Numbered from the stretch's first letter, positions 22,659-32,960 are shown. The stretch is 64,000 nucleotides of DNA from Azolla caroliniana (GCA_043228905.1 JBHGNT010000004.1:13268001-13332000), one strand, 5' to 3'. Numbers and translations: made by a program. The notes: generated from the sequence alone by a model not told the origin.

Positions 22659-22994
22659 GTCTGTGTCGAGGTCGGATTGTGGTGGCGAGGTTGGATGGTG
22701 ATGAGAGTGAGAGTGAGAGAGAGAGAGTTCAGAAAGCGGGGGTTCTCTATGCGTAGGTTCTCGTCTGGTGATCTGCCAACGCCTTGGTGCTTCTGTGCTC
22801 CTGGGTTCGCGAAATGAGAAGGTCTCCATGCGCTGTGGTTTTTCTCTGTGCATTCTGGCGCCTTTTTTGAGCGTGTGCACGTCGTGTCCTAAAATAGCAT
22901 TATGTCCTGTGGCGGCGCTTAAATGCCCACTACGTACCTTTTCGCTCCTCGCTCTCTCATCCGTTCATACCTAGCTTTTGCATGATTACTTCGC

Positions 22995-23017
22995 TTTTTT
23001 TTCTTCTTTTTTTTTTT
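22995..23017 (-). promoter_or_regulatory. Internal polypurine tract between integrase and extra ORF of G2
   Basis: The minus strand has an A-run broken only by two G residues over 23 bases. The normal place for a polypurine tract, beside the 3' LTR at 19830, has no purine run. This tract might act as an internal plus-strand primer or as a leader of the extra ORF. It could also be a chance low-complexity run. Confidence 0.4.
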
Positions 23018-23031
23018 AATGTAGTGTGAGG

Positions 23032-23769
23032 TTACTTGTCCGTTGGTTCTATCGGACCCTTACCGGCCTCATTACAGTTTGTCGTTGCCTCATTCTCCCC
23101 AGTTACCGGCTTGCCGTCTACTCCATCTTGGTGGTTGCCGTTTCCCTCACCGGTTGTCGTTTCCGCACCGGTTCCCGATCCGGTGTCGGTCCTTTGCTCA
23201 AATGGGTTCTTGGGCATCGGTCCTCTATATGGCTTCAATCTGAAATCGTTAACCCATTTACCTAGCACTTCCCCGGCAAGTGTCCCTAACTGGTAGGACC
23301 CATTATACTCACGTGTCAGCCAACACATGCCGGGCCATCTAAACCGTAGTTTACTCGGCATCTTGCCCATCCGGGTCTGAAATACTAACACCGGCTTGCC
23401 GATTTCGAACATTTTTTCATTTCCTTTCTTGTGCCGGTCGACCAATGCTTTCCATCGTCGTTGTTCCAATTCTAAGTGCAGGATGCTTGCCAGTCGTTGT
23501 TCCTCGAGTTCACACAGCGTTGTTAACCGTATTGCCTCCGACTCCTTCTCGTTCAGTCGTTCCCGTAGCTGGATCCGTAAGCTTGGTACTTGGAATTCCA
23601 CTGGCATGACCGCCTCTAGTCCGAACGCTAACCGGAACGGTGTTGTTCGGATGCTCGTTTTGAATGTTGTCCGGTATGCCCAAAGTGCGCTATGTAGCTT
23701 GGTATCCCAATCCTTTCGGTTTTCGTTGACGATCTTCCGGAGGATATTCTGGAGCGTTTTGTTCGTCAT
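23032..23769 (-). pseudogene. G2 integrase, C-terminal part
   Basis: Open frame starting MTNKTLQNILRKIVNE with ALWAYRTTFKTSIRTTPFRL, the conserved block after the catalytic Glu of gypsy integrases. It continues through VLVFQTRMGKMPSKLRFRWPG-type sequence to a Gly/Thr-rich tail ending at 23032. It is out of frame with the preceding core (23775-25817), so a frameshift separates them near 23790. No chromodomain is seen, unlike in G5. Confidence 0.8.
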
Positions 23770-23774
23770 CTCAG

Positions 23775-25870
23775 TTAACCCGTTTGCTTGCGGATAGTAC
23801 GATGTGCTCCGTTTATGGACGACGTCAGGCTTTCAACTACTTGGCCGAGAAAGTGCTCCCCTTGGTCGCTTATTAATTCGATTGGGCATCCGTAACGGCA
23901 CCAGATGTATTCGTATAGAAATTTTGCCATTGACGCAGCGGTGTTGTCTCTTAAGGCTTTGGCCTCCACCCATTTCGTGCAGTAATCCGTCGCGACAATG
24001 ACGTACCGATTACCTGTTCTCATTGCCGGTGGTTTGAATGGTCCAACAAAGTCCAGCCCCCACTTCTGGAATGGTTCAAGTGGTAGTACAGGCTGGTGTG
24101 GCATCCGAGCTTGCTCCATTCGCTGGCCCATTCGCTGGCATAGGTCACATTCTTTTGCGGACCGTACAACATCTCTTAATGTAGTTGGCCACCATAGGCC
24201 ACTTTGCCATATTTTCCTGGCCGTCGCATCTCCGGCATAGTGACCTCCGGCAACTCCGCAGTGGGCTTCCCTCAGTATGAGGTCCTTTTCATCGTTGCGC
24301 ACAGCCCGTCTCCATATGCCGTCCGCGCCCTTGTGGTAAAGTGTGTCTCGCACTAAGCAAAAATGTCGGGTTTGCACCGCCAGGCGTTTCCTTTCATCCC
24401 GGTTCATCTCCTCCGGAGGCAGTCCTGTGCTCAGAAACTGGTGCATATTTGTGTGCCACTTGTCTTCCTGTGCCACCGTTTCATCTGCTGCCATTTCCGT
24501 AGTGACTTGAAACAACTCCGCATCCGGAAACTCGTCCGCTACTCCGTCGCCCGTCTCTCCGGACTCTAATCGGCTTAAATAATCTGCTACAGCATGCTGT
24601 ATACCGGGTCGGTGGAATATTTCGAACTCGAAGGTCCACCGGGCCAACTTACCGGTGAGTGACGCCTTGGACACTAGGTAGAGGAGTGCCGAATGATCTA
24701 CATGGAAGAAAAACTTCCTTCCCAATAAATAATGTCGAAACTTTGTCACACTGTAGATCATCCCTAGAGCTTCCCGTTCCGTAGTAGAGTAGTTCCGTTC
24801 CGCTTGGGATAGCTTCCGGCTGGCATAGTACACTGGCCGGTACCACTTTGGCTCCGTAAGCTGCATCAGTGCGCTTCCGATTGTGATGTCGGAGGCATCC
24901 ACGAACACATGAAATTCTTTACTCCAATCTGGAGGCTGCACTACCGGTGCTTGCGACAATAGTACCTTGAGGGCCCTATACGCCCTATCCTCGGTGTCGG
25001 TCCACTGGAATGGTGTTCGATGTACCGCGGCATGCAACGGTGTAGCCAGGTCGGCCAAGTAACGGAGCATCCGGTTGTGCCACCAGATCTGGCCTAAGAA
25101 CCGGCTCAATGCCTTTGCCGTTGCCGGCGCCGATGCTTCTAATATGGTTTTCACTTTGTCCGGGTCGACTGCAATGCCTTCCTTGCTCACAATATGTCCT
25201 AGTAGGGTTCCACTAGACACGCCAAATACACACTTCGCCGGATTCAAGCTTAGCCGGTACGCTCTACACTTTTCTAGACAAAGACGGAGGTGCTGCAAAT
25301 GATCCTCTTCCCAGATATAGACGGCGAAATCGTCAAGGAAAACCTGCATAAAAGCCGGTATATATTCACCAAAGATTTCCATGATGATTCGTTGGAATGT
25401 TGCCGGTGACGTTTTGAGTCCGAACATCATCACCACGGCCACAAACACCCCCCATTCGGTGACGAAAGCCGTTTTCTCTTGGTCGTCGGGGTGCATCCGG
25501 ATCTGATTATACCTGCTGAATCCATCTAGAAAGCTATAGACCTCATGGCCGGCGACGGCATCCAACACTCCATCTGTGAACGGAAGTGGAAACGCATCCG
25601 TTACCGTAGCCGCATTGAGTTTCCGGTAGTCCACAAAAACTCGAATTTTTTCGTTCTTCTTCGGTACGACTACGATCGGGCTCAGCCATGTCGCTTTCTT
25701 TACCGGACGGATAAAGCAAACTCTTAGCAGTTTGTCGATTTCCTCCTTCACTTTGGCGGCATAATTGGGATTCATCTGGTACCGTCTCTGTGCCACTGGT
25801 TTTGCGTCCTTGCTCAAGTGAATCTAATGCTGGTATAACTAAGGGTCGAGCCCTCGTATGTCTTCGTATG
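23775..25870 (-). pseudogene. G2 RT, RNase H and integrase core
   Basis: A 680-codon open stretch from SKDAKPVAQRRYQMNPN. RT shows VDYRKLNAATVTDAFPLPF and VFLDDFAVY (about 25330), RNase H shows HVFVDASDITIGSALMQ, the integrase zinc finger shows HCGVAGGHYAGD and CDLCQRMGQ, and the core shows WGLDFVGPF, DYCTKWVEAK and LISDQGEHF. It parallels element A residue by residue. Just upstream, TAG at 25824-25826 and 25839-25841 replace Gln codons found in A. The Gly of the YNQI region is changed to Arg (FLDGFSRYNQ). The core ends in a frameshift near 23790. Confidence 0.85.
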
Positions 25871-25937
25871 ACCAGGCAAACACGTCGCAAAATTCAGTGA
25901 GAAGTGTGATCATCGTCGTTTTGTCTTCGGACTTCAT

Positions 25938-26763
25938 CTACTTGGCGATGTGCACCGGTTTTGCTTCGTCCGTGGTCCCTAGGTTCACCTCTTCAAGTTG
26001 CGACGCTTTTACGCGTTGTGAAACGGCCATTTCCCGTTCCAACGCTTCCTGCACTTGTCGTAACTCTCGGATTGCGTCCTTATCCGGTTTTGCTTCAGTC
26101 TCTTCCGGCTGCAGTAAGTATGGTGCTACTGCTTCGGCAATGTCAATTTCGAAGAGGGGTACGATCTTCGGGTTTTCCTGCAAGTACTGAGCTTCTTCTT
26201 CGTCAGCTAACCCTTCTAGCATGTTGACGCACTCTGGATACAACGGTGTACATTCCTTGCCAGTGCTTGTCCTTGGCTGTGTTGGTACACGTACCTTGGC
26301 TTTTCCTCGCCGAGAGGGTAATTATATTTTTCCTCCAATTCTGTTTGATATGTGCCGTTTTCAACCATGGTCGCCCCAACAATAGCGGGTACGCGCCTTG
26401 TGCCTGTAATTGTAGCACTACTGCCGAGATGTGAAATGTATGACCGCCAACGGTGACTTCTAATTTTTGTATTAATCCTGTCGGCCGCACTGAGCCTGTA
26501 TCGGCCATCCGTAACCAGAACGGACACGGCTCCCACTCGTGGATTCCCAGGGCATCACACGTCCGGAGGCTTATTACATTCACACCGGAGCCTCCGTCTA
26601 TTACTGTGCCGGGGAGTTCTTTCCCTTTTACAATGGCAGTAATTACCGGACTGTTGGTGTCCACCACCGTTGGTCCCTTCTCCGGATTCGAGAAGAGTAC
26701 CGGTGCCGGTGATGATTCTCCTGCCGTCATGGCTGTCTTCAGTCCTTTCGTGAATCTTGGCAC
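25938..26763 (-). pseudogene. G2 protease and RT linker
   Basis: Two overlapping frames. 26203-26763 carries the aspartic protease with VIDGGSGVNVIS, ending in a frameshift near 26310. 25938-26243 carries the Glu-rich linker (LEGLADEEEAQYLQENPKI, ALEREMAVSQRVKASQLEEV). Both correspond to element A at about 2000-2800. TAG codons at 26767-26769 and 26797-26799 replace Gln residues of A just upstream. Confidence 0.82.
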
Positions 26764-26819
26764 GAGCTATAGGAGTCTTCCTAGTGGCAGCGTAATCTAG
26801 CATTCTTGCAACGCCTGCC

Positions 26820-28831
26820 ATGTCTCGTTCTCGGAGTGACTGCTGCCGGCAAGCCCTACGGTGTTCTCTTTTTGCCGCTTTAAGTCTGTTACGTTTTGCT
26901 AGTTTGCTTTCTTCACCCATTCCGTCGCTTGCTTCCGGATGGTCTCTTGCGTCTCCCATTCCTTGGCCATGCCCTTCGACCTTGTGGTCACCTGCTGCAG
27001 ATCTACCACTTCAGGGACTACCATATTTACTGCCGGTCGTTTGTCATAGCTCTTCGCCGGGCATTGATTACTATAATGGCCTTCCTGTTGGCAGTAGTAG
27101 CAGTAGGCTTTCCGAGTATTGCTGGATTCGGCATTGTTTGTTGTACCCGGGGCAGGTCCTATGGTAAGCGCGGGGTTTTGGGCCGGTTGGCTGCTTGAAG
27201 CTCCTTGTTCCGGATCCCGTGGGTGGCCCGCCTTTTTTGAAATGCCGTTTTTTGTTATAGTTCTTATTGCGGTACTCTTGACGAGGTTGGTCGTTATATC
27301 TACCGTATTCCTCCCGTTGCTGACGATACTCGGGGGAGTGCTTCCGGTCGTAATGTTCGTATCGTCTATTGTAATCCCAGTACCGATCATATCTATCGTA
27401 CCGGTCATAGTTATCCCGCCCATCACCGTACCAGACATCATTCTCCCGTCGATCGCCATACCGGACATCCTGTGCCGGTCGGTCGTGGTCCATTCGCCGC
27501 CAGCGTTCCTCTTCTTCATCCCGACTGCTACGTGGCTCTATTTGTCGGACGGGCGGTGCTTTCCGGTTCAATAGATTATACTCGCACCTATCCGTTGTAT
27601 GGCCCTTCGATTGACAGATTACACATTGCGTCCTCATAGTGCATTCTAGTGCCGAGTGTCCGGAATTCAAGCAGGTTGTGCACTGTATTGCTTGCCGAAA
27701 CCGGAGGTCTTCATCGGACGGTAACGCCCGTTGGAGTGCTCCCAGTGTGAGCCAGGAGCTTGTCTTTTGCATCTCTCTCACCCGATCAATGACCTGGTCG
27801 ATGGTACTTGTGAGGAAGTCAGTTACTGTGCAAACCGTGCGTAGGGGTTCCCGGAGCGCATTTAGGAATATAGTCCGTAATTCCTCCTCGGGGGGTGCAC
27901 GGGCAAGCTGACTATGCATCCGTTGAAACCGGATGACAAACTGGGGAATGCTCTCCCCTGCCTCCTGTCGGATGGTATAAAACAAGCCCACCATTACTGT
28001 CTGGTCCACCTCCTTGTGGAAAAAATGCAAGAATTTAGCTTTAAAATCTGCGAAGGTGGTGATGGTAGACGGTTCCTGCGTCCGGTGCCATCTTGTTGCC
28101 GGTCCCTCCAATGTGACGCCAAATTCCGCTATCTTAGAGTGTTCCTCTTCCTTTGGGGTCAATCGCTGGGACACATGGTTTGCTTCCCATGTCTATTCAA
28201 AGGCGTGAACATGAGCTTCCGCGTCCGGATCATCTCTATACTTGGAGTACTGGAACGGCATGTCGTCGTTCAGTATCGGTGCGCGGGCTGGTGGTGTTGG
28301 TGGTCGTTCCAGGTTTTTCTCCGGCGTCGGTGGTCGTTCCTCTTCTTTTGGTGACGGAGGCCTCTCCTCCTCGACTTCCGGTGTCGGAGGTCGCTCTTCC
28401 TCTGCTTCTGGTTCCGGAGGTTCCAGCCTTAGCACTTCCGGTTCCGGTGTCGGTAAGGTGTCTGATCCTTTGTCCTCCGGTCCGCCCGGGGTTTCGTTGC
28501 TGCTACGGTAGTTCGTGTGCACGCTGTATCCCCCTTCGGAATCTGATTCATACGCTGAAAAGGCTTCTGCTTCGCCTTCTCCGCTTGCCAACGCCTAGAG
28601 AAGGGATTCGGTTTCCCAGAGGCTGCTTAGGCTGCTTAGGCTATTGTCGTCGTCCGGGTGTGATGTTTGCTGTAACTAGAGGGACTCCTCCGCTACTCTC
28701 CGGATTACATTGGAAAACGAGCGATCCACTCTAATTTCCTATGCTGCTTGCTGGAAAGCCTCACATCTCCTTTGCCTTTCGGCAAGGCGTCGAGTTCGAT
28801 CTATAACCAGGTCGTGCGTTGATCTAGTCAT
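26820..28831 (-). pseudogene. G2 gag with three CCHC knuckles
   Basis: Starts at MTRSTHDLVIDRTRRLAE (28831) and is interrupted by several TAG codons, among them one at 28595-28597 where A has CAG. After the acidic ERPPTP linker comes the Gag core (MSQRLTPKEEEHSK, FADFKAKFLHFFHKE). Two adjacent knuckles follow (CTTCLNSGHSALEC, CVICQSKGHTTDRC; about 27560-27690), then an Asp/Arg/Tyr-rich low-complexity region with RYDRYDRY and, after a frameshift, the third knuckle CYYCQQEGHYSNQC (about 27060-27105). The organisation is identical to element A. Confidence 0.85.
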
Positions 28832-28862
28832 CCATTCATGCTGTCGTTCGCTGCAAAAACAA

Positions 28863-28880
28863 GAATCGTGGTCGCCAAAA
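28863..28880 (-). promoter_or_regulatory. Putative primer binding site of G2
   Basis: Identical 18-base block to the one in element A (TTTTGGCGACCACGATTC on the minus strand), four bases from the LTR. Confidence 0.6.
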
Positions 28881-28884
28881 ACTG

Positions 28885-29319
28885 TGTTAACTCTTAGGGC
28901 CGGACAATGGCCTAACACAGGGTGTCTACGGAAGACACTTCACCAAAGGAGTGTTACGACAAGAGGATTAGGCTCAACGATTAATCCGACTTAATTAGGT
29001 TACTTAGCAAGATCGTCCTTAATAATCACACGCGTAAGATATAACAATGAATGCAGAACGGCAATTAACACATAGAGATAAAAACACTAAGCTTCATTAA
29101 TTATCCGCTCCTCATTACATTGTATCTGGGCCTTTAAATAGGTTTCCGGTTTGTAGTACAAAATGGTGCCATCCGCACCTGTTCGGGATCGGTCAGGATC
29201 CGGAACGGCATACCGATTCCGGTCCGTCCGTCCACACTAATAGCTTACTTACAACCATTCCTTAATAATTAAATAACTCCTTCGTTTCCCACTCTGGACT
29301 CCTATGCCGGCCGGTAACA
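28885..29319 (-). repeat. 5' LTR of G2
   Basis: 435 bp, TGTTAACTC to CCGGTAACA. On the minus strand it has a TATTTAAAG-type TATA element near 29133-29141. Confidence 0.95.
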
Positions 29320-29562
29320 AGTCCGACCTTGGGCTCTTTAGGAGTTCCTTGAGTGCTTGGTGCCTGTTGTTGCAATGACACAATAGTTGCTTCATGTTGT
29401 TGCACGCTTAACGTCAGCTCCCCGTGTTGTTTTTCTAGAGCTATTTGTTGAAGATCCCCCAACAAACGTTGATTTTCTTGTTCTAGTGCCTACAAATGTT
29501 TCTTTTAAGCGCTGGAGCTCCGAGAAAACGGAATGGTATTGTTGAGCACTAGCAATTGCCAT
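29320..29562 (-). pseudogene. Gypsy G4 gag, N-terminal side
   Basis: Starts with Met at 29562 (MAIASAQQYHSVFSELQRL). A one-base shift follows, then LLGDLQQIALEKQHGELTL and a Gln/Thr-rich stretch ending EPKVGL at the G2 junction. A coiled-coil start of this kind is also seen in the G6 gag (42463-42762). Confidence 0.8.
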
Positions 29563-29627
29563 TTAGTATTGAAGGAAGGAAGGATAAGAGGATTGATATG
29601 AAGGGAAGGAGGCATAAGAAGATGAGC

Positions 29628-29639
29628 AATTCGGTTCAA
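29628..29639 (-). promoter_or_regulatory. Self-primer binding site of G4
   Basis: Lies two bases inside the LTR. Minus strand reads TTGAACCGAATT. Its exact reverse complement lies within the LTR at 29828-29839, 33 bases downstream of a TATA box (29865-29872), where the transcript should begin. This is the Tf1/sushi arrangement in which the 5' end of the RNA primes reverse transcription. Confidence 0.75.
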
Positions 29640-29641
29640 AC

Positions 29642-30072
29642 TGTTAGGGATAGTACTAGAGGCAAGGAGAATTAGTACTAAAGATAGAAGGGAAGAATGA
29701 GGATTAGTACTAAGAAGGGAAAGAATGTGTGAGAGTCACGAGAGGAGAAGAGAGAGAGAGAGATAACAACAAGAAGTATATTATATGAAGAAGGATACTA
29801 GAACAACCAGGAGGCTTAAGACTAGCGTTGAACCGAATTGGTTCTGAATAATGTCATGTGCCTCTATTTATAGTACTGTCAAGAGTACTCCTGAAGTTTC
29901 TAAAATGTTTAAGAGTAATTTGGAATATACATAAATTTCCTATAGTGAAATAATAAATGAAAATAATATTATTTGTATTACAGTGTATAATTTAACGATA
30001 AAGGTTCAACCCCTGTAATACAAGGTCATTGGTTCAAATCCTTTTGGAGCCATACGATGCCATATCATGACA
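29642..30072 (-). repeat. 5' LTR of gypsy G4
   Basis: 431 bp from TGTTAGGGATAG to ATATCATGACA. It is homologous to the LTRs of G5 (36018-36489) and G6 (42910-43341). TATA on the minus strand is at 29865-29872. Five bases outside each end of G4 are ATTAA and ATTGG, a partly matching target duplication. Confidence 0.88.
29986..30053 (+). other. tRNA-like segment in the G4 LTR
   Basis: About 68 bases ending GGTTCAAATCC (30031-30041), a perfect Pol III B-box-type T arm, followed by CTTTTGGAGCCA. The A-box region is decayed. It is homologous to the better-preserved tRNA-like segments of the G5 and G6 LTRs, and it reads opposite to the element's own transcript. No functional tRNA is claimed. Confidence 0.6.
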
Positions 30073-30447
30073 ATTGGCATAGTAATACTAAGATAGTAGT
30101 AGTGGCTACATTTATAAATGGCCCTTATTATGTATAGTATATATAAGTATAAATACAAAGAGTGCGTGTAAGACAGAGAAAGTGCGAGAGGGAATGACGC
30201 CATAGCTAGGTGAGCTTAGACATCAAGAGCCTTGTGTGGCTGTTACACTCAGTGTTGAGAGAGTGTTGTAATCTCGTCGTCTAGTATATCCACTATATAG
30301 TGAAGATCTGTTTTCCCGTAGTTTTCCCCATTTAGGGTTTCCACGTAAAACTGTGTACCTTGTTCATTTTGTTGCTTTTTGTTTTCCACGGTAGTGTATA
30401 TTTTTTATTCGGTCTTCGTCTTCATGAATAGGGATCAAAACCTATCA
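30073..30447 (+). repeat. C2 3' LTR, right part
   Basis: Continues the C2 LTR after the G4 insertion. It has a TATAAGTATAAATA region near 30140 and ends CCTATCA. The last 260 bases match the 5' LTR fragment at 7655-7927. It abuts plastid-like sequence at 30448. Confidence 0.8.
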
Positions 30448-30812
30448 CTTTTAGCGGATGGAGCAACAATTCCCAGAGGAGAGTGAGCTTCGGGTAGAAA
30501 CATCTTGGTAGCTTACATGCCATGGGAGGGGTATACAACGAACATTCGATATACGAAGATATACATCCTTCCACATTGAGAGACACGAGATTGAGGTTCG
30601 TGCGACAAACCAAGGTCCTGAAAGGGTTACTAAGGAAATATCTTAGTTGGATAGTTACGCACATCGACATCTAGATAATAATGGGGTGGTAAAATTAGGA
30701 TCCTGGGTAGAGATGGGGGATATTTTGGTAGGTAAATTGACACCTCATGGGGGATCAAATTTGCCACGCACACTAGAAGGAAGGTTATTACAAGCCATTT
30801 CTTTGTGGTTTC
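30448..30812 (+). pseudogene. rpoB: Plastid rpoB fragment in nuclear DNA
   Basis: Translation gives [71 protein letters not shown] and LEGRLLQAI. This is the conserved central region of the plastid-encoded RNA polymerase beta subunit. A short deletion after WEGY removes the NFEDAVLISERL-type block and shifts the frame. A TGA interrupts near 30485 and a TAG near 30645. The match fades after 30812. Stops and retroelement surroundings indicate a nuclear copy of plastid DNA, not a live gene. The C2 element ends exactly at its left edge. Confidence 0.88.
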
Positions 30813-31542
30813 CCTGCAAGCAAGTAGTGTCTTATGGGCATGACCATATAATATCCCGTGGTGAGAATGTACCGTAGTATTCGATACACATGGATAAAGT
30901 ATGAGGGTTAAACTAGAGTGTAAAAAAAGGAAGGATTACTTTTAATACTCGGTATTGAAACAACCCATTAGGCCATGTGTGAACTTGCTTGGGGTCTTGG
31001 GTCTGGCTTTAAATATGATGCCTAGCGACCCTCATTTCATCATCTCTTGAATACGTCAAGACTCTTTTCTTGTGGTGGGTCAACGCTTGTAGCGAGCATG
31101 CCAATACCAGGTACGACTCGACGCCACAACGGTGGCATGGGACACTGATCAAGGCTCGAGTCCGTCTCGATCCCTTCGTTCGAGGGTGGTTGGGTGGATC
31201 GGCACCCTTCTTTTTCTCTCTCCTTTCTTATTAATCTATCTTTGTTATCCTTATCATATGCTTACTTTAGAACATAACTCTAACAGTTGGGAGCAGAGCC
31301 ATGTTTCTAATATTTCGTTTGTTGATTGTTTTCTTTTGATAGATGGTGATTGATCGGTGTGCAATCGACCTTGATTCAGAAAGGCATTAAAAAGCGAACT
31401 TCAGTAACTCTTTCTGATTTTTTTTTTCTATTCTTTCTTCTCCCAATCTAATCATGTATATTCAATATGTAATTTTCTTTATTGATTCAATTATGTTGTA
31501 GCGGTAATGGATTGGTTGTATAAAACGTATACATATGTGTAT

Positions 31543-31785
31543 GAGATCAATACCTCATTTGACATATATTTGATATGTGATTCGTGTTGTATGCGTATGA
31601 GGTTAATATCTCAATTGCGTATTACGGTCCTATACATATGTTACGTATGCGTATGAGGTGAATACCTCGATTTCTATGTAAATGATATGTGATTGGTGTC
31701 ATATGCATAAGAGGTCAAAACCTCAATTGCGTATTACTTTCACCCTTATTTTTGGATGTTTTGTGTGCGTAAAGGTTATATGCCT
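31543..31785. repeat. 56-bp tandem repeat with an internal dyad
   Basis: The partly palindromic motif GAGGTNAATACCTC starts at 31543, 31599, 31655 and 31711, exactly 56 bases apart, with a weaker copy near 31771. The first and third spacers resemble each other (TGATATGTGATT), as do the second and fourth (CAATTGCGTATTAC), so the higher-order period is 112 bp. Confidence 0.8.
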
Positions 31786-32960
31786 CGATTACGTGTCTTG
31801 ATTTCATCATTTGTTGGCTATTTTATGTTACGATTTTTTTTAGTATATACATGTGTGGTCACATGTATATACGTATTTGATCGTATATATGTGATAAACA
31901 TACATATGTGTATATTAGTTATTACGTGATTTTGTATATCGAACGTTGTGCTTTTCGGGGGAAGGATCTTGGTGGCGTCGTCACATTTTTGTGATAATGG
32001 CGTCATCACCATCCTTTTTTCAACATTTTTTTGTTGTCATCCCCGTTGGTCACTTCGATTTAGCTACGTGTTAAAACGAAACGATCATAGCCACAATGAT
32101 ATTGAGAGGGTAGGGCTTGACCCACTTCATGTGAGGTCGCTCCTATGACACACGTATCCAACACCCCTCCCTCATTACATGGATACAATGCCACCATGAG
32201 ATCATCATTATGGAAGGCATTCGTAATGACGTAACAATGTGATGGGTCATGTGTGCCTACTACGAAAAGAGGGCTCATTTGGCTTGACCATTAGGTTGCA
32301 CTTTGATGTATGCCATCGTAATTATGAGACTTGAGGTTAGGTCACGTACCAACATTGTTTTGTAGTAAACGAGGGGGAAATAAGGACTCTCGACATATAT
32401 GTTTTCTTTCAAAAAATGTATATGGGAAAATGCCTTTGCATATCTCTTATATGCATAGAATATTAAGCATTGACCACGAGCAACCTATTTGGCTAGCTCA
32501 AGTGTTTAATGCATTTGTTCTCGAGGTCTCGTGTTCGAAAATGACCAAGACCATACAACATTGTTGATACATATGACTATACCACATGTTTAGACTTTAG
32601 GTCTAACTGCACTTCGAGGTTATCGTAATAGGACTTAAAGAGCCGAAACCACAAGGATGGGCACAGAGACATAGCTTATTGTTAACGTTTTTTTGTGTTT
32701 AAACTATTCATGGCACAAACATACATGGTTGAGCTTCAGGGAGCCGCCATGAAAAAATGGATATAGAGATCATGGAAAGACATTCATTTGTCATCCCCAT
32801 GGTTTTTAAAACACCTTTGTGTTACCATAGTAACCTGATCTGGAACTTCATCTCATACGTCTCCAGGGGTATTGACGTGAGCTCATGATGTTTAATGTTT
32901 GCCCATGATATGTTTACATCACGACATGATGTTATGACTATTTTTCTGACCTTATCCTAT

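Larger units (their letters stand above)
19395..29319 (-). mobile_element. Gypsy element G2 (9.9 kb) inserted in G4 gag
   Basis: Full-length element with two 435-bp LTRs that differ at about 11 positions by eye (roughly 97.5% identity), so a fairly recent insertion. Order on the minus strand: 5' LTR, primer-like site, gag, protease, RT, RNase H, integrase, then a 3 kb extra coiled-coil reading frame, then 3' LTR. It lies in the gag of G4. The two flanks rejoin as contiguous Gly-Leu-Pro-Met codons with no duplicated target bases. Many internal stops make it inactive. Confidence 0.93.

Noticed and set aside
28153-28734. Plus-strand 193-codon frame rich in Leu, Pro and Val
   Set aside because: Antisense to the acidic repeats of G2 gag.
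29986-30053. Functional tRNA gene in the G4 LTR
   Set aside because: Only the T-arm region is convincing; the acceptor and anticodon stems do not pair. Kept as a tRNA-like remnant only.
31132-31353. Plus-strand 73-codon frame with a hydrophobic stretch
   Set aside because: Single short frame without homology or flanking exons; not supportable as a gene.
32060-32278. Minus-strand 72-codon frame in the AT-rich island
   Set aside because: No similarity recognised, no splice or promoter context, and length is within chance expectation.
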